Assembly: GCF_036850765.1 (NCBI RefSeq)
Contig: NC_089494.1
Coordinates: forward strand, 57,801,809 to 57,865,808
Direction: 5' to 3'
DNA length: 64,000 nucleotides
Source: Saccopteryx bilineata
Taxonomy: Eukaryota; Chordata; Mammalia; Chiroptera; Emballonuridae
The notes beneath the pieces were generated by a model. It saw nothing but the letters and a program-made list of their open reading frames with translations, did not search any database and was not told the DNA's origin. The position numbers and the translations under genes were made by a program. Below, piece after piece: positions 45,258 to 56,052 of this stretch. Each line of letters opens with the position of its first letter. Position 1 is the stretch's first letter.

Positions 45258-46935
45258 CGAGAGGGACAGATAGGAACAGACAAGCAGGAAGGAAGAGAGA
45301 TAAAAAGCATCAATTTTTTGTTGTGGCACCTTAGTTGTTCATTGATCACTTTCTCATTTGTGCCTTCATCCGGTGCCGGGGTCCAGCCCCAGGGGGAATG
45401 CAGGGGTCCCACAGGAAGAGACGGCATCGGCGAAATCGAGTGAGAGAGCCGAATTCTTTTCTTTCTCTTTATTCTCTGGTTAGCATTTACTGCCAGGCAT
45501 CTCCGCCAAATGCTGGTCTAGCTTTCTTTTTATGCACACACACTAAGTTACAATCACATGGTATTTTGAATACATCATTGTTTTAGTTTCACTATGGTTA
45601 CATATTTCTAGATAACAGTTAATTCATATCTATAAGCTACAAGTCAGGTGGTAAGTTATTCAAAGTACAGTTATACAATAACTTGAATAGTAATAACAAT
45701 ATCGGTACAAACTTCTAAAAGATTAGTACTAATTAATAACTCTATTTTACTGTTGTTGTGAGTCAAGGGCGCAGAAAGAGATAGCAGACGAAATCATCAA
45801 GGACTAGCAAAGGAACACCGCTTGCTCAGGCAAATAGCCTTGAGTTCATGTAGTGTCCTAATTCTTTTTTCATAAGACTACAAAAGGCTTGCTATTTAAG
45901 AAACTAACATAGCATTAAGAGTAACTTTTACTTAAAGATACATAGAGTGCACCTGCAAGATAGCTAGTAGCAACATAATATCAGAAGGCATTAGTTGCTA
46001 TTGCTACTATGAATCCCACCACACTCCTCTCCTTATTCTTGGAAAATACAAAAATCTCATGAGAATGTTTTACTGAGAAAAGCCCAGCAACTGCCTTCAG
46101 TCACAAAACAAGTCTTTTAACAAAACATTCTTTACTTGCCAGCTGCACTCCTATCCAAGGCCATGCAACAGGCCACACTCTACTACACCTTATCTAAGAT
46201 TCTAATGTCTAGTTAAACTTTATACATTTACTATATTCATACACTAGTTAAGTTCTAACTTTATTCTTTCTAACATGATTAATAAGAAGAAATTCTCCTA
46301 CAAACTTAACCCTTTATGAGGGATATCATGGCCAGCCTCTTATGTTTATGAGCCCAGTTCAAGGGGCTTACAGGCTTTTCTGTGCAACTTACACCTTCTG
46401 TCTCATTTCCAAAGAAATTACTACAAATCTACAGGGAAAGCACGGTACTATTATCCCTGTGCCATAAATAATAGCACACACCCAGAAAAGGGGGGAATAT
46501 AAGGCCAGATTAATTCAAAACATTAAAGGGGGAAGTATCGTTGTGCCTTTCCTTTGCGGTGACTTTGTCAACCCACAGCTGTTGGTCTTCACTGCGGTGA
46601 CTCTATCAACCAGTAGCCATCAATCTTCTTTTGCTGTGACTTTGTCATTCAGCAGTTGTGGATCTTCTCCTGCTGTGACCTAGTTAGCTAGCATTAGTGG
46701 ATCGGCTCCCAACAATCCGGGGGTTACAGCAGAGTGAGTGACCCCTTGCTCAAGCCAGTGATCTTGGGCTCAAGCCAGCGACCTTGGGCTTCAAGCCAGC
46801 GACCATAGGATCATGTCTATGATCCCACACCCAAGCTGGTGAGCCCGTGCTCAAGGCAGTGGCCTCAGGGTTTCAAACCTAGGTCCTCTGTGTCCCAGTT
46901 CAATGCTGTATCCACTGCACCACCACCTGGTCAGG
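45204..46935 (-). mobile_element. SINE-B copy 10 (antisense), split by a solo LTR
   Basis: Left part 45,204-45,373 has the (ga)n tail region and gcatcaattttttgttgtggcac. Right part 46,715-46,935 has caagccagcgacc units and the head complement. Perfect 16-bp TSD ctataataaatttctt at 45,188-45,203 and 46,936-46,951. Confidence 0.93.
45374..46714 (-). mobile_element. class II (ERVK/betaretrovirus-like) solo LTR, 1,341 bp
   Basis: On the minus strand it opens with tgttgggagccga and closes with ggaccccggca, the TG...CA ends of an LTR. The 5' string is of the kind found in IAP/ERVK-type LTRs. A perfect 6-bp duplication, atccgg, flanks it at 45,368-45,373 and 46,715-46,720; 6 bp is the class II size. 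An AATAAA lies near 45,470 on the minus strand, close to the 3' end as expected for R/U5. There is no primer-binding site, gag, pol or env, so only the recombined LTR is left. It sits inside SINE-B copy 10. Confidence 0.9.
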
Positions 46936-47010
46936 CTATAATAAATTTCTTATTCAACATACTCATAATGGTTCTGCTTCCCTGATTGAATCCTCTCTGT
47001 TAGGGGCTAA

Positions 47011-47478
47011 AGCTTGTGGCTAATCTGCTTCAGGAGGCCTGTACTGGGCCAGTTACATGGGGACAGTTGAAGCAGGACAAATAGCTCAAAGACCTGGAGA
47101 GATGTGAGGCCAAGAGCATCTGAGGAAGTACTCTAGCTGTGCCATAAACATGCAACAAAAATACTCATGCTTTGCTTTGTATTTGTTCATTGAGAGTGTT
47201 CAGTTCCGAAACTATTTTTATTTATACTAATTTAACCTATTTTATTGAATTACTCTCATATCATAACAATAGCTTATTTTACCTTTGTTAAGACATCATT
47301 TTTGGGTGGGGGCAAGAGGCATCATTTTGGCCCCTCGAATGGAAGACAATAATCAAATCTCAGTTGGACAGTTGTGACTAGTATCTTCCTCTAGCTTAGA
47401 AAGCATCCCAAGTCTCCCATTTTGTTACAAATTTGAACTTTAATATAAAGAGAAGTATTTCTTTTGTAATTTACTCCT
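47011..47478. other. unassigned non-coding sequence
   Basis: Nothing recognised. Confidence 0.5.
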
Positions 47479-47684
47479 TCTATATTTTTGTTTCATTTAT
47501 TTATGTTATTTTATTTTTTGATTTTGGAGAGAGGAGAGAGAAAGAGGAGGAGGAGTGGGAAGCATCAACTCATAGTAGTTAGTTATTGTATGTGCCTTGA
47601 CCAAGCATTCCGGGGTTTTGAACTAGCAACCTCAGCATTCCAGATCAATGCTCTGTTCACTGCATTACCATAGATCAAGCTATA
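47479..47684 (-). mobile_element. SINE-C copy 10 (antisense), diverged
   Basis: ggagtgggaagcatcaactcat through tgcattaccatagatcaagc; older than other copies; no TSD. Confidence 0.75.
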
Positions 47685-48154
47685 ATTTGCTCTTTTTAAA
47701 GTAGTTCATTTTTTCTGTTTTGTTTGTTGGGGTTTTGTTGTTATTGTTTTTTAGAAATTTACCATTTTTACAACCCCAAATTGAAAATCAAAAGGCAGAC
47801 TCTTTGAAACAATGAGTTTTAGCAGGAAAGGTACAATTTAGCTAGTGCTCTGGAGTAAGAGGTCTTGATCATCACCTGTACTGTCAAAAATTTTCTTACC
47901 AAGAACATTGCCCTAAAGAACACCTGGGTAGACATCTGGCCAGCTCAGAAGCTTGATCTCCATGGTCAAAACTCCATTTTGTCTTATATCCTTCGTTCCT
48001 ACACTGTCGTGATCTGCCCAGAAGATTCAACCCGGAGAATATTGTTATATGCACTTCAGAGTGAACCTTTCGTTCAGTGCCTATCAGAGTACATTCAAGG
48101 ATCTAGAACTGGGGTTTTGTTGAGCTTATAGGTTGTCGGGGTGGAAGGTTGCAT
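47685..48154. other. unassigned, with an 88-codon open frame
   Basis: The plus frame at 47,865-48,131 ends PFVQCLSEYIQGSRTGVL. I recognise no family; no clear acceptor precedes it. It may be part of an old retroviral or DNA repeat. Confidence 0.3.
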
Positions 48155-48980
48155 TTTGGTCCCTGTTTCATTTATTTAATTCAGTAAATATTTATCGAGT
48201 TTCTGCTATGTGCTAGGCATTATTCTGGGTGCTTGAGATGTGAATAAGCAAAATGTACAGCCAGCCTTCACAGAGCTCTCATTGTAGCATGGGGAGACAG
48301 GCAATAAACCCATAGACTTAACAGATAAGTACATTACATAGTGTAGTATAAAGTCATAAGTAATGGCCTGACCTGCGGTGGCGCAGTGGATCAAGCGTCG
48401 ACCTGGAATGCTGACGTCGCCGGTTCAACACCCTGGGCTTGCCCGGTCAAGGCACATATAGGAGTTGATGCTTCCTGCTCCCCCCCCTCTTCTCTAACAT
48501 GAATAAATAAATAAAAATAATTTTAAAAAAAACCCAAAACAATAAAGTCATAAGTAATATGGAAAATGTTTACAGTTGAGTACATTAAGATGTAGTTGGG
48601 TCACCAAGTTAAAATAATAAATAAAGTGGTCAATCTGGGCCTTCCTGAGAAGATGACATCGAGCAAAGACTTGAAGGAGATGAGAAAGTCAAGCAGATAT
48701 ATGGAAATCCAAGGTTCCCGTGCAGTCACAGAGACCAGGTACTGGAAAGGCCATGGAGAAAGCATGCCTAGCGTGTTTCAGGAAGGGCAAGATTCCAAAG
48801 CGCCTGGAATGCAGTGAGTGCAGAGTCGAGTATGAAGATAAAAAGGTAGTAGGTCCAGGTCACATAGGGCCCGTAGCCATTGTGAGGACTTGGAATGTTG
48901 TTCTGCGTGAGGTGAGCATCTATCACAGGTCCAAGCAGTGGAATGAAATAATTTGACTTATGTTTTTTAAAAAACTCTTT
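48155..48980 (-). repeat. LINE L2 (antisense), interrupted by SINE-C
   Basis: Complement of the L2 3' end: ttcagtaaatatttatcgagtttctgctatgtgctaggc and ttcctgagaagatgacatcgagcaaagacttgaaggagatgag in order, split at 48,365-48,541. The 73- and 78-codon frames here are not genes. Confidence 0.85.
48365..48541 (+). mobile_element. SINE-C copy 9 (sense)
   Basis: Perfect 17-bp TSD ataaagtcataagtaat at 48,348-48,364 and 48,542-48,558. Confidence 0.95.
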
Positions 48981-48985
48981 GGCGT

Positions 48986-49005
48986 GCGCACGTGCGTGTG
49001 TGTGT

Positions 49006-49039
<34 letters not shown>
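48986..49039 (+). repeat. (GT)n microsatellite
   Basis: About 26 gt/gc/ta-type dinucleotides, mostly gt; starts as gcgcacgtgcgtgtgtgt. Confidence 0.97.
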
Positions 49040-49430
49040 CAAGAGTAAGTAAACTCTAGGGAAGAAGAGTGTAAGCAGGGAGGAAGTTGTGCTGAGAGAT
49101 TTAGCTGGTTCCCATACATGCATTTCAAAGGCATTGAATTGCAGAGTGAGAAAGTCTTTTCAACTTTCTCTTTCTCTCTTTTTTTTTTTTTTGGTTCCTC
49201 AAGAAGCCTTAGTTTAGTGCCCATATATTTTTAATATCTCTCCTAAAACTTGAAAATCTCCTATTTTATCAAAAAGCAAGTAGACCCAGGCTCAGATCTT
49301 GTGAGCCTATTAGTACGTTTCCAGAAGTTAATGACATTTCATGTTTGTTAGGCTCTATTGCATTTCTTTTTAGAGTTAGTTTTTGTTTGTAGCTTCTGAT
49401 ACAGTTGTGATATAAAATTTGTTTTTTAAG
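49040..49430. other. unassigned, perhaps the end of L2
   Basis: No gene recognised; a T-run lies at 49,180-49,192. Confidence 0.4.
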
Positions 49431-49835
49431 GCCCTGGCCGGTTGGCTCAGCGGTAGAGCGTCGGCCTGGCGTGCGGGGGACCTGGATTCGATTCCCGGCC
49501 AGGGCACATAGGAGAAGCGCCCATTTGCTTCTCCACCCCCACCCCCTCCTTCCTCTCTGTCTCTCTCTTCCCCTCCCGCAGCCAAGGCTCCACTGGAGCA
49601 AAGATGGCCCGGGCGCTGGGGATGGCTCCTTGGCCTCTGCCCCAGGCGCTAGAGAGGCTCTGGTCGCAACAGAGCGACGCCCCGGATGGGCAGAGCATCG
49701 CCCCCTGGTGGGCAGAGCGTCCCCCCTGGTGGGCGTGCCAGGTGGATCCCGGTCGGGCGCATGCGGGAGTCTGTCTGACTGTCTCCCCCCCCCCCCCCCC
49801 GTTTCCAGCTTAAGGAAAAAAAAAATACAAAAATA
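49431..49835 (+). mobile_element. SINE-A copy 10
   Basis: Perfect 17-bp TSD aaaatttgttttttaag at 49,414-49,430 and 49,836-49,852. Two internal units; a C-run at about 49,786-49,800 expands the pyrimidine tract. Confidence 0.95.
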
Positions 49836-49852
49836 AAAATTTGTTTTTTAAG

Positions 49853-50016
49853 ACTTTATTTATTCATTTTAGAGAGAGAGAGAGAAAGAGAGTAGAGGGG
49901 AGAGCAGAAAGCATTAACTCCCATATGTGCCTTGACCAGACAAGCCCAGGGTTTTGAACCAGTGACCTCAGCATTCCAGGTCGATGCTTTATCTAATGAG
50001 CCACTACAGGTCAGGC
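49853..50016 (-). mobile_element. SINE-C copy 11 (antisense)
   Basis: Directly after the SINE-A. tttgttttttaa before and tttgtttttaaa after suggest that this SINE-C used the same T-rich site first. Confidence 0.9.
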
Positions 50017-50160
50017 CTAAAGTTTGTTTTTAAAATGCATTCATTTAGAAATATATTTTAAAAGGAAGTCTATTCAAAAACATATTAGATAGACAATATT
50101 GTAGCTAAATGTTAAAAAATAATAATAATTAAAGCAGCAAGAAAACTGAAAATTGAGACC

Positions 50161-50640
50161 ATGGCCAGGTAGCTCAGTTGGTTGAAGCATCATCCCAATA
50201 TGATAAGGTTGCAGGTTCGATCCCCATATACAAGTATAACCAAAGACCGCATAAATAAGTGGAACAGCCTGACCAGGCAGTGGCGCAGTGGATAGAGTGT
50301 CGAACTGGGATGCGGAAGGACCCAGGTTCGAGACCCCAAGGTTGCCAGCTTGAGCGCAGGCTTATCTGGCTTGAGCAAAAAAAGCTCACCAGCTTGGACC
50401 CAAGGTCACTGGCTCGAGCAAGGGGTTACTCAGTCTGCTGAAGGCCCGCAGTCATGGCACATATGAGAAACCAATCAATGAATAACTAAGGTGTCACAAT
50501 GAAAAACTGATGATTGATGCTTCTTATCTCTCTCCGTTTCTGTCTGTCTGTCCCTATCTATCCCTCTATCTGACTCTCTCTCTGTCCCTGTAAAAAATAA
50601 ATAATAAATGGAATAGTGACTCAATGTTTTTCTCTCTTGA
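50161..50640 (+). mobile_element. SINE-D copy 4, split by SINE-B
   Basis: Head catggccaggtagctcagttgg and gcaggttcgatcccc; interrupted at 50,268; resumes near 50,606 and runs into a purine array. Confidence 0.85.
50268..50605 (+). mobile_element. SINE-B copy 11, nested in SINE-D
   Basis: Flanked by ataagtggaacag and ataaatggaatag. Standard SINE-B body. Confidence 0.92.
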
Positions 50641-50890
50641 AAGAAAGAGAGAGAAAGAGAGAGAGAAAAAGAAAGAAAGAAAGAAAGAGAGAGAGAAAGA
50701 GAGAAAGAAAGAAGAGGAAAGGAAGAAAGAAAGAAAGAAAAAGAGGAAAGGAAGGAAGGAAGGGAGGGAGGGAGGGTGGGAGGGAGGGAGGGAAGAAGAA
50801 AGGAAGGAAGGAAGGAAGGAAGGAAGGAAGGAAGGAAGGAAGGAAGGAAGGAAGGAAGGAATAAGAAAGGAAGAAAGAAAGAAAGAAAGA
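50637..50890 (+). repeat. (GAAA)n/(GGAA)n microsatellite block
   Basis: About 250 bases, nearly all purine, growing from the SINE-D tail. Poly-Lys/Arg/Glu open frames across it are artefacts. Confidence 0.97.
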
Positions 50891-51014
50891 TTTTATGAAC
50901 CCAAGACAGACATTTTCCAGCTGTTTGACTTTGACCAGGTTTGTGAACCCCTGTCTAAGCCCCAGATTCTTCCTTTATGAGAGAGTTGGGAAAATTTTCC
51001 AAAACCTAGTGAGA

Positions 51015-51631
51015 ATCCAATAAAAAAATGGGAAGAGGACATGAACAGACACTTCTCCCAGGAAGAAATACAAATGGCCAACAGATATATGAAAAGATGT
51101 TCATCTTCTTTAGTTATTAGAGAAATGCAAATCAAAACTGCAATGAGATACCACCTCACACCTGTTCGATTAGCTATTATTAGCAAGACAGGTAATAGCA
51201 AATGTTGGAGAGGCTGTGGAGAAAAAGGAACCCTCATACACTGTTGGTGGGAATGTAAAGTAGTACAACCATTATGGAAGAAAGTATGGTGGTTCCTCAA
51301 AAAACTGAAAATAGAACTACCTTATGACCCAGCAATCCCTCTACTGGGTATATACCCCAAAAACTCAGAAACATTGATACGTAAAGACATATGCAGCCCC
51401 ATGTTCATTGCAGCATTGTTCACAGTGGCCAGGACATGGAAACAACCAAAAAGCCCGTCAATAAATGACTGGATAAAGAAGATGTGTCACATATACACTA
51501 TGGAATACTACTCAGCCATAAGAAATGATGACATCAGATCATTTACAGCAAAATGGTGGGATCTTGATAACATTATACGAAGTGAAATAAAAAAATCAGA
51601 AAAAACCAGAACTGCATTATTCCATACGTAG
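51015..51631 (+). pseudogene. L1 ORF2 protein, C-terminal 205 codons
   Basis: The frame is open from the truncation point to a TAG at 51,631. It has the cysteine-rich end of L1 ORF2p ([19 protein letters not shown]), then the conserved [30 protein letters not shown] and [23 protein letters not shown]2p carries endonuclease and reverse transcriptase; both domains are lost here by 5' truncation, so the fragment has no activity. No frameshift is seen, unlike the older copy at 26,222-28,211. Confidence 0.93.
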
Positions 51632-51914
51632 GTGGGACATAAAAGTGAAAATAAGAGACATTGATAAGAGTGTGGTGGTTACGGGGGGAGGGGGGAGAGG
51701 GAGAAGGAAAGGGGGAGGGGGAGGGGCACAAAGAAAACTAGATAGAAGGTGACAGAGGACAATCTGACTTTGGGTGATGGGTATGCAACATAATTGAATA
51801 CAAGATAATCTGGACTTGTTATCTTTGAATATATGTATCCTGATTTATTGATGTCGCCCCATTAAAAAAATAAAATTATTTAAAAAACAAAACAAAACAA
51901 ACAAACAAACAAAA
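51015..51914 (+). mobile_element. young 5'-truncated L1 3' end (900 bp)
   Basis: Perfect 14-bp TSD aaaacctagtgaga at 51,001-51,014 and 51,915-51,928. Contains the ORF2 end, a 3' UTR with a G-rich tract at about 51,680-51,725, the motif attaaaaaaataaaa and an A/C-rich tail. The open ORF2 end and intact TSD point to recent activity of this L1 lineage. Confidence 0.95.
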
Positions 51915-51928
51915 AAAACCTAGTGAGA

Positions 51929-52440
51929 TTGTTGGGAGAGTTGTTAGAGTAACATGTAAAGTACCTCTTATATAGAACTCCAGACAAGTGTTAGTTGACT
52001 TACTCCTGCCTTCCAAAAGCTTATACTTCCTTGGAAATGAAGCACAAATTTTATGAAACATTTGCTTAATCCTGCCAGGTTTAAATGTGACCATTAATCC
52101 CCACAGAACTGCTTCCCATGGTCTTCCTACAGTTCACTGTTCTTATCAGTAGTTTCAGACTTGCCTTGTTCCTTCTGCTTGATTCTAAGTTTCATGAGAT
52201 CAGCTCTTTGTCTAGAGCCATGTATACCATGGGTGACTAATGCATATTTGAGTAGTAGCAAAATTTAATTAATCATTTATTCAGTGATAAGTTTATGACC
52301 AAGACATGTACTTTAAATCCACCTGTCCATGATCAACCACTGGGAGGCTGTGGGCTCATCAGGATATGGCCTGGGAATCTACATACGTAAGTACTGTCCC
52401 TAAACAGATCTCTTTTCACATATAACATGACTTGATTATT
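51929..52440. other. unassigned non-coding sequence
   Basis: Nothing recognised, apart from weak L2-like CT-rich text. Confidence 0.4.
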
Positions 52441-52443
52441 TAT

Positions 52444-52661
52444 TTTTTAAAATTTTATTTATTCTTTTTTTTTAGATTTTATTTATTCATTTTTTTAGAG
52501 AGAGAGGAGAGAGAGAAAAAGAGAGAAAGAGAGAGAGAAAGAGGGAGGAGCAAGAAGCATCAACTCCCATATGTGCCTTGACCAGGCAAGCTCAGGGTTT
52601 CGAACCGGTGACATTAGTGTTCCAGATCGATGCTTTACCCATTGTGCCACCACAGGTCAGG
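52444..52661 (-). mobile_element. SINE-C copy 12 (antisense)
   Basis: Tail complement appears twice (ttttatttattc at about 52,453 and 52,480), hinting at a truncated earlier copy or a tail duplication. Ends ccaccacaggtcagg. Confidence 0.88.
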
Positions 52662-52698
52662 GGATATGACCTATGTTTTTCAAAATATATGTAAATAG

Positions 52699-53063
52699 GC
52701 CCTGGCTGGTTGGCTCAGTGGTAGAGCGTCAGCCTGGCGTGCAGGAGTCCTGGGTTTGATTCCCGGCCAGGGCACACAGGAGAAGCGCCCATCTGCTTCT
52801 CCACCCCTCCCCCTCTCCTTCCTCTCTGTCTCTCTCTTCCCCTCCAGCAGCCAAGGCTCCATTGGAGCAAAGTTGGCCCGGGCGCTGAGGATGGCTCTAT
52901 GGCCTCTGCCTCAGGCGCTAGAATGGCTCTGGTTGCGACAGAGCAACGCCCCAGATGGGCAGAGCATCGCCCCCTGGTGGGCATGCCGGGTGGATCCCAG
53001 TCGGACGCATGCGGGAGTCTGTCTGACTGCCTCCCCATTTCCAACTTTAGAAAAATACCAAAA

Positions 53064-53106
<43 letters not shown>

Positions 53107-53110
53107 ATGA
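52699..53110 (+). mobile_element. SINE-A copy 11 with (AAAT)n tail
   Basis: Flanks aaaatatatgtaaat and atatatatgtaaat. One internal unit. The tail is an (aaat)n run at about 53,060-53,107. Confidence 0.92.
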
Positions 53111-53128
53111 AAAAATATATATGTAAAT

Positions 53129-53588
53129 GCTGTTGTGATTAATAAGACAAAATTCACTTAATAGTACAACTAAATTTGCAGTAGGTTTTGGTTATGATGT
53201 CTTTTCTCAATTGATTCTTTCATGAATGAGTTCACAAAATTTTTGTTTGTTTGCTTTTACTATTATGAGTCTTTGTACAGTAAATGGTTGGGAAATGCTA
53301 GATAAAATGACACTCAGAAGAAGCATTATGCTGCCCCTGACTTATACTCTCAAAGCTAGTGTCAATATAGGTTTAGGTTGATAAAACTCCTAAGATTGTA
53401 CCACAATATCAAAGAAGTTTATGAAATGTAAGTATGTCTTGCCAGACATACACAATAGAAAAAAAGAAGTTATATACTAATGTTAAGTGTATGGGTAAAC
53501 CATAAGCAGCAGCTGTATGTATCACTACATAAACTACATGTGGCATTATTGGATATAAAATTTTAAGTTCATTTTTTCATATTATCAT
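53129..53588. other. unassigned non-coding sequence
   Basis: Nothing recognised. Confidence 0.5.
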
Positions 53589-53589
53589 G

Positions 53590-53745
53590 TAGCCACTTTG
53601 TGAAATACACAGGTAAGATTTTAATTGGATGTAAGAAAAAACGGAGGCACTGAGAGATTGTGACCTGTGCATAGTCACACTGATTAAAGAAACTCCAGAA
53701 CTCTGTTCTCAGCCTCGAGCACTACACCTTAAGAGACCTGGTCAG
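53590..53745 (-). repeat. MIR (antisense)
   Basis: ggaggcactgagagattgtgacctgtgcatagtcacactg is a MIR complement. Confidence 0.65.
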
Positions 53746-53999
53746 GAGTTTGAATGGAGGCCCACACATCATATTCAAAAGTGGTAAGTCAAACAAGTGG
53801 TTTAATAAAATATTGTCCTTTCCCCTACCTTGACAACTGTTGCTTTGTAATGGCCTGGAAATTATTCAGAATTTCCAAACTCCCTGTAGTTCTAAGCCAA
53901 TGACGTGGCACTGCAGGAAGACAGGGCGCTGGTTCCTGCCGATGTCCTGCGCCCCTTCTCCTACGTCCAGCTCTAAACCTCCTAAGAGACTTTTTGTGT

Positions 54000-54260
54000 T
54001 CACATAGGGAGATAACCCAGCTCTCATGTCTAAGCTCTGCCTACACTTTGCTCAAACAGCTGCCCCATGGCAGCAGGATCCTGGTGATCCAGAGTGTGGT
54101 ATAGAAGAGGGCAAAGGTTCTGGTGGGCATGCCACCAGGGTTCTGTATCTCTTGCCTGAAGATGTAAGCGATGTAAAGCTGGAAGAGGGCCAGAGGCCCA
54201 GAGCAATGTCTCGCTCCTCTGACACAAGAGCAGTTCTGGTCTGTACTCACCTTTACTGTT
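54000..54260. other. unique sequence with overlapping open frames on both strands
   Basis: The minus strand has a frame with a hydrophobic stretch (LALFQLYIAYIF...LFYTTLWITRILLPWG) and the plus strand a charged one. CpG is low and no repeat is evident. It might be a fragment of a processed pseudogene of a membrane protein, but I cannot name a parent. Confidence 0.2.
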
Positions 54261-55071
54261 TTAACATTAGCATTCTGTGGGAGGAAAAATCACAAACCAC
54301 TTACCTCATAAATATAAAACCTCACAATATTCTTAACTTTGTTATTAAACTCCATTTCATCATTACAGAAGTGTAAAAATATTCAAGTCACTCTATATAT
54401 CTCAAATTCCAAAACAACAACAACAAAAACTATTGCTTTAAATTGACTTGGAGATATTAATAAACAGTGATAGTCAAATTCTTCAACATGAGATACATAG
54501 AGGAAATTGCCAAAAGTAATTCATAAAATATAACTTTGTTCTTTTTTTCAAAGCCTAATTCACAAACTAAGCAGATGAAGATCAATTTCCGTCTAGGGAG
54601 GTAAGCCTTGGACATCTGAAGAATAAATGAATGTAGATGAGTAAAATAATATATCATACCCTCCAAGCCTTTATTAAAGAAGAAGTCCAGAAATAAGTGT
54701 CAGCATAGGAAAGGGTCCTATATCTGTCTCACCTTCCTTAGGTTTTCTCATTTTGATTCCTCTGACCTATTCACATCTGCTCCCAGGCCCAAATGTAAAG
54801 TGCTTTTCTTTGGTTCCATTTAACAGACATTTCCAATGACTAAACAGTAAGAAGATCAAAGTGAATTGATATAATTACAGAAAAAATACAAATAACTTAA
54901 ATACAGCCTTGTTTTCAGAATAAGTTTTTTGGCTCTGAGTAAATGAACTACATTTTAACACCCATAAGTTATAACTGCCCAGGTAGCTCACACAATCTCT
55001 TTCGTTAAAGGTGTCCTGCCTCTGTCTTGGCTGTGGGCTTCTGCCTACCACCTCATCTTCGGAATACAATT
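54261..55071. other. unassigned non-coding sequence
   Basis: Nothing recognised. Confidence 0.5.
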
Positions 55072-55073
55072 TA

Positions 55074-55402
55074 CTGTATTTCCCCATGTATAAGACAATC
55101 CCATGTATAAGATGCACCTTAATTTGGGGTCCCGAAATTTGAAAAAAATTGTATTACATAAAGTTATTGAACTCAAGTTTTATTCATTATAAAATTCATA
55201 CAACTCCTCATCACTGTCAAAACTCCCATCCATTATCTTGTCCTCATCTTTATCTGATGACGAATCACTGTCTTCATAGATTGCCTCGTCCTTAGTTCCA
55301 TCTATGGCATTTGAAATGCCACAACCCCTGTATAAGATGTACCCAGTTTTTAGACCCCAAATTTTTCAGAAAAGAGTGCATCTTATACATAGGGAAATTC
55401 AG
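55074..55402 (-). mobile_element. Tigger/pogo-derived MITE with transposase-like tail frame (329 bp)
   Basis: Flanked by TA on both sides (55,072-55,073 and 55,403-55,404). Ends are inverted: ctgtatttccccatgtataa and ttatacatagggaaattcag. On the minus strand, about 45 codons include GISNA-type spacing (ISNAIDGTKDEAIYED), then an acidic SDSSSDKDEDKI run and a stop. That order is typical of the C-terminus of pogo/Tigger transposases. Confidence 0.75.
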
Positions 55403-55409
55403 TAATTAT

Positions 55410-55842
55410 CTCTGGTTCTATCCTGTGAATGCTCATTATATACACAGATTCCCATTCAGGGATTCCTTTTTACCCTTCACAGAAGCCCTATTTCTAAGTT
55501 GGAAAGCAAAGTCTTTTATAAAACTAATTGTGAGGATTTTGTTAATTGAGAAATAGATAAACTTCAGTGATCAGTTCTCTCCAAAGTCAGAAGTGATCTT
55601 TCTCCCTTCTCCAAATAAAGGGCAATGAACTCACCATTATCAGCTACCTATGAAGATATATTGACCACAGAACAACATGCAGACATCAATGTAACATTTT
55701 TATAGATGAGCATTGGCTAAAATAGTTGAAAAAGTAATTCTCTGAATTGCTGTAACCAGGGAGAACATTAATATTGTGAAGAGCACATAATAATCTTTTT
55801 TTGACTCATCAGGATCTGCTTTTATAGGGGAATACAATTTAG
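55410..55842. other. unassigned non-coding sequence
   Basis: Nothing recognised. Confidence 0.5.
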
Positions 55843-56052
55843 AACTGCATTTTTCAATACAGTAGCCATCAGTCACATGCTGCTATTTAAATTTTAATTG
55901 GCAATATCTAAAATTAAATAAAATTTAAAACTGAGTTCCACAGTTCCACTGGCCACGTTTCAATACTCAACAGCCACCTGGGGCTCACGGGTGCACTATC
56001 GGACAGCACGAGATAGACCATTTCCAGCATCACAGCAAGTTCTGTAAGACAG
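55843..56052. mobile_element. old palindromic hAT-like MITE
   Basis: agtagccatcagtcacatgctgctatttaaatt at the left and ccacctggggctcacgggtgcactatcggacagc at the right match a common mammalian palindromic MITE. Exact family not fixed. Confidence 0.55.

Larger units (their letters stand above)
44640..47010 (+). other. possible old LTR unit, interrupted by SINE-B and a solo LTR
   Basis: 44,700-45,200 and 46,940-47,010 together read like one old LTR: ttctgatttctataataaatttctt, then after the insertion attcaacatactcataatggttctgcttccctgattgaa, the style of ERVL-type LTR ends. Family uncertain. Confidence 0.35.

Noticed and set aside
45374..46714. Possible complete provirus
   Set aside because: Only one LTR; no internal region or second LTR, and the 6-bp TSD directly flanks it.
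48596..48956. 73- and 78-codon frames with reasonable composition
   Set aside because: They lie in an antisense L2 fragment.
50616..50980. Lys/Arg/Glu-rich frames suggesting a nucleolar-type protein
   Set aside because: Simple repeat grown from a SINE-D tail.
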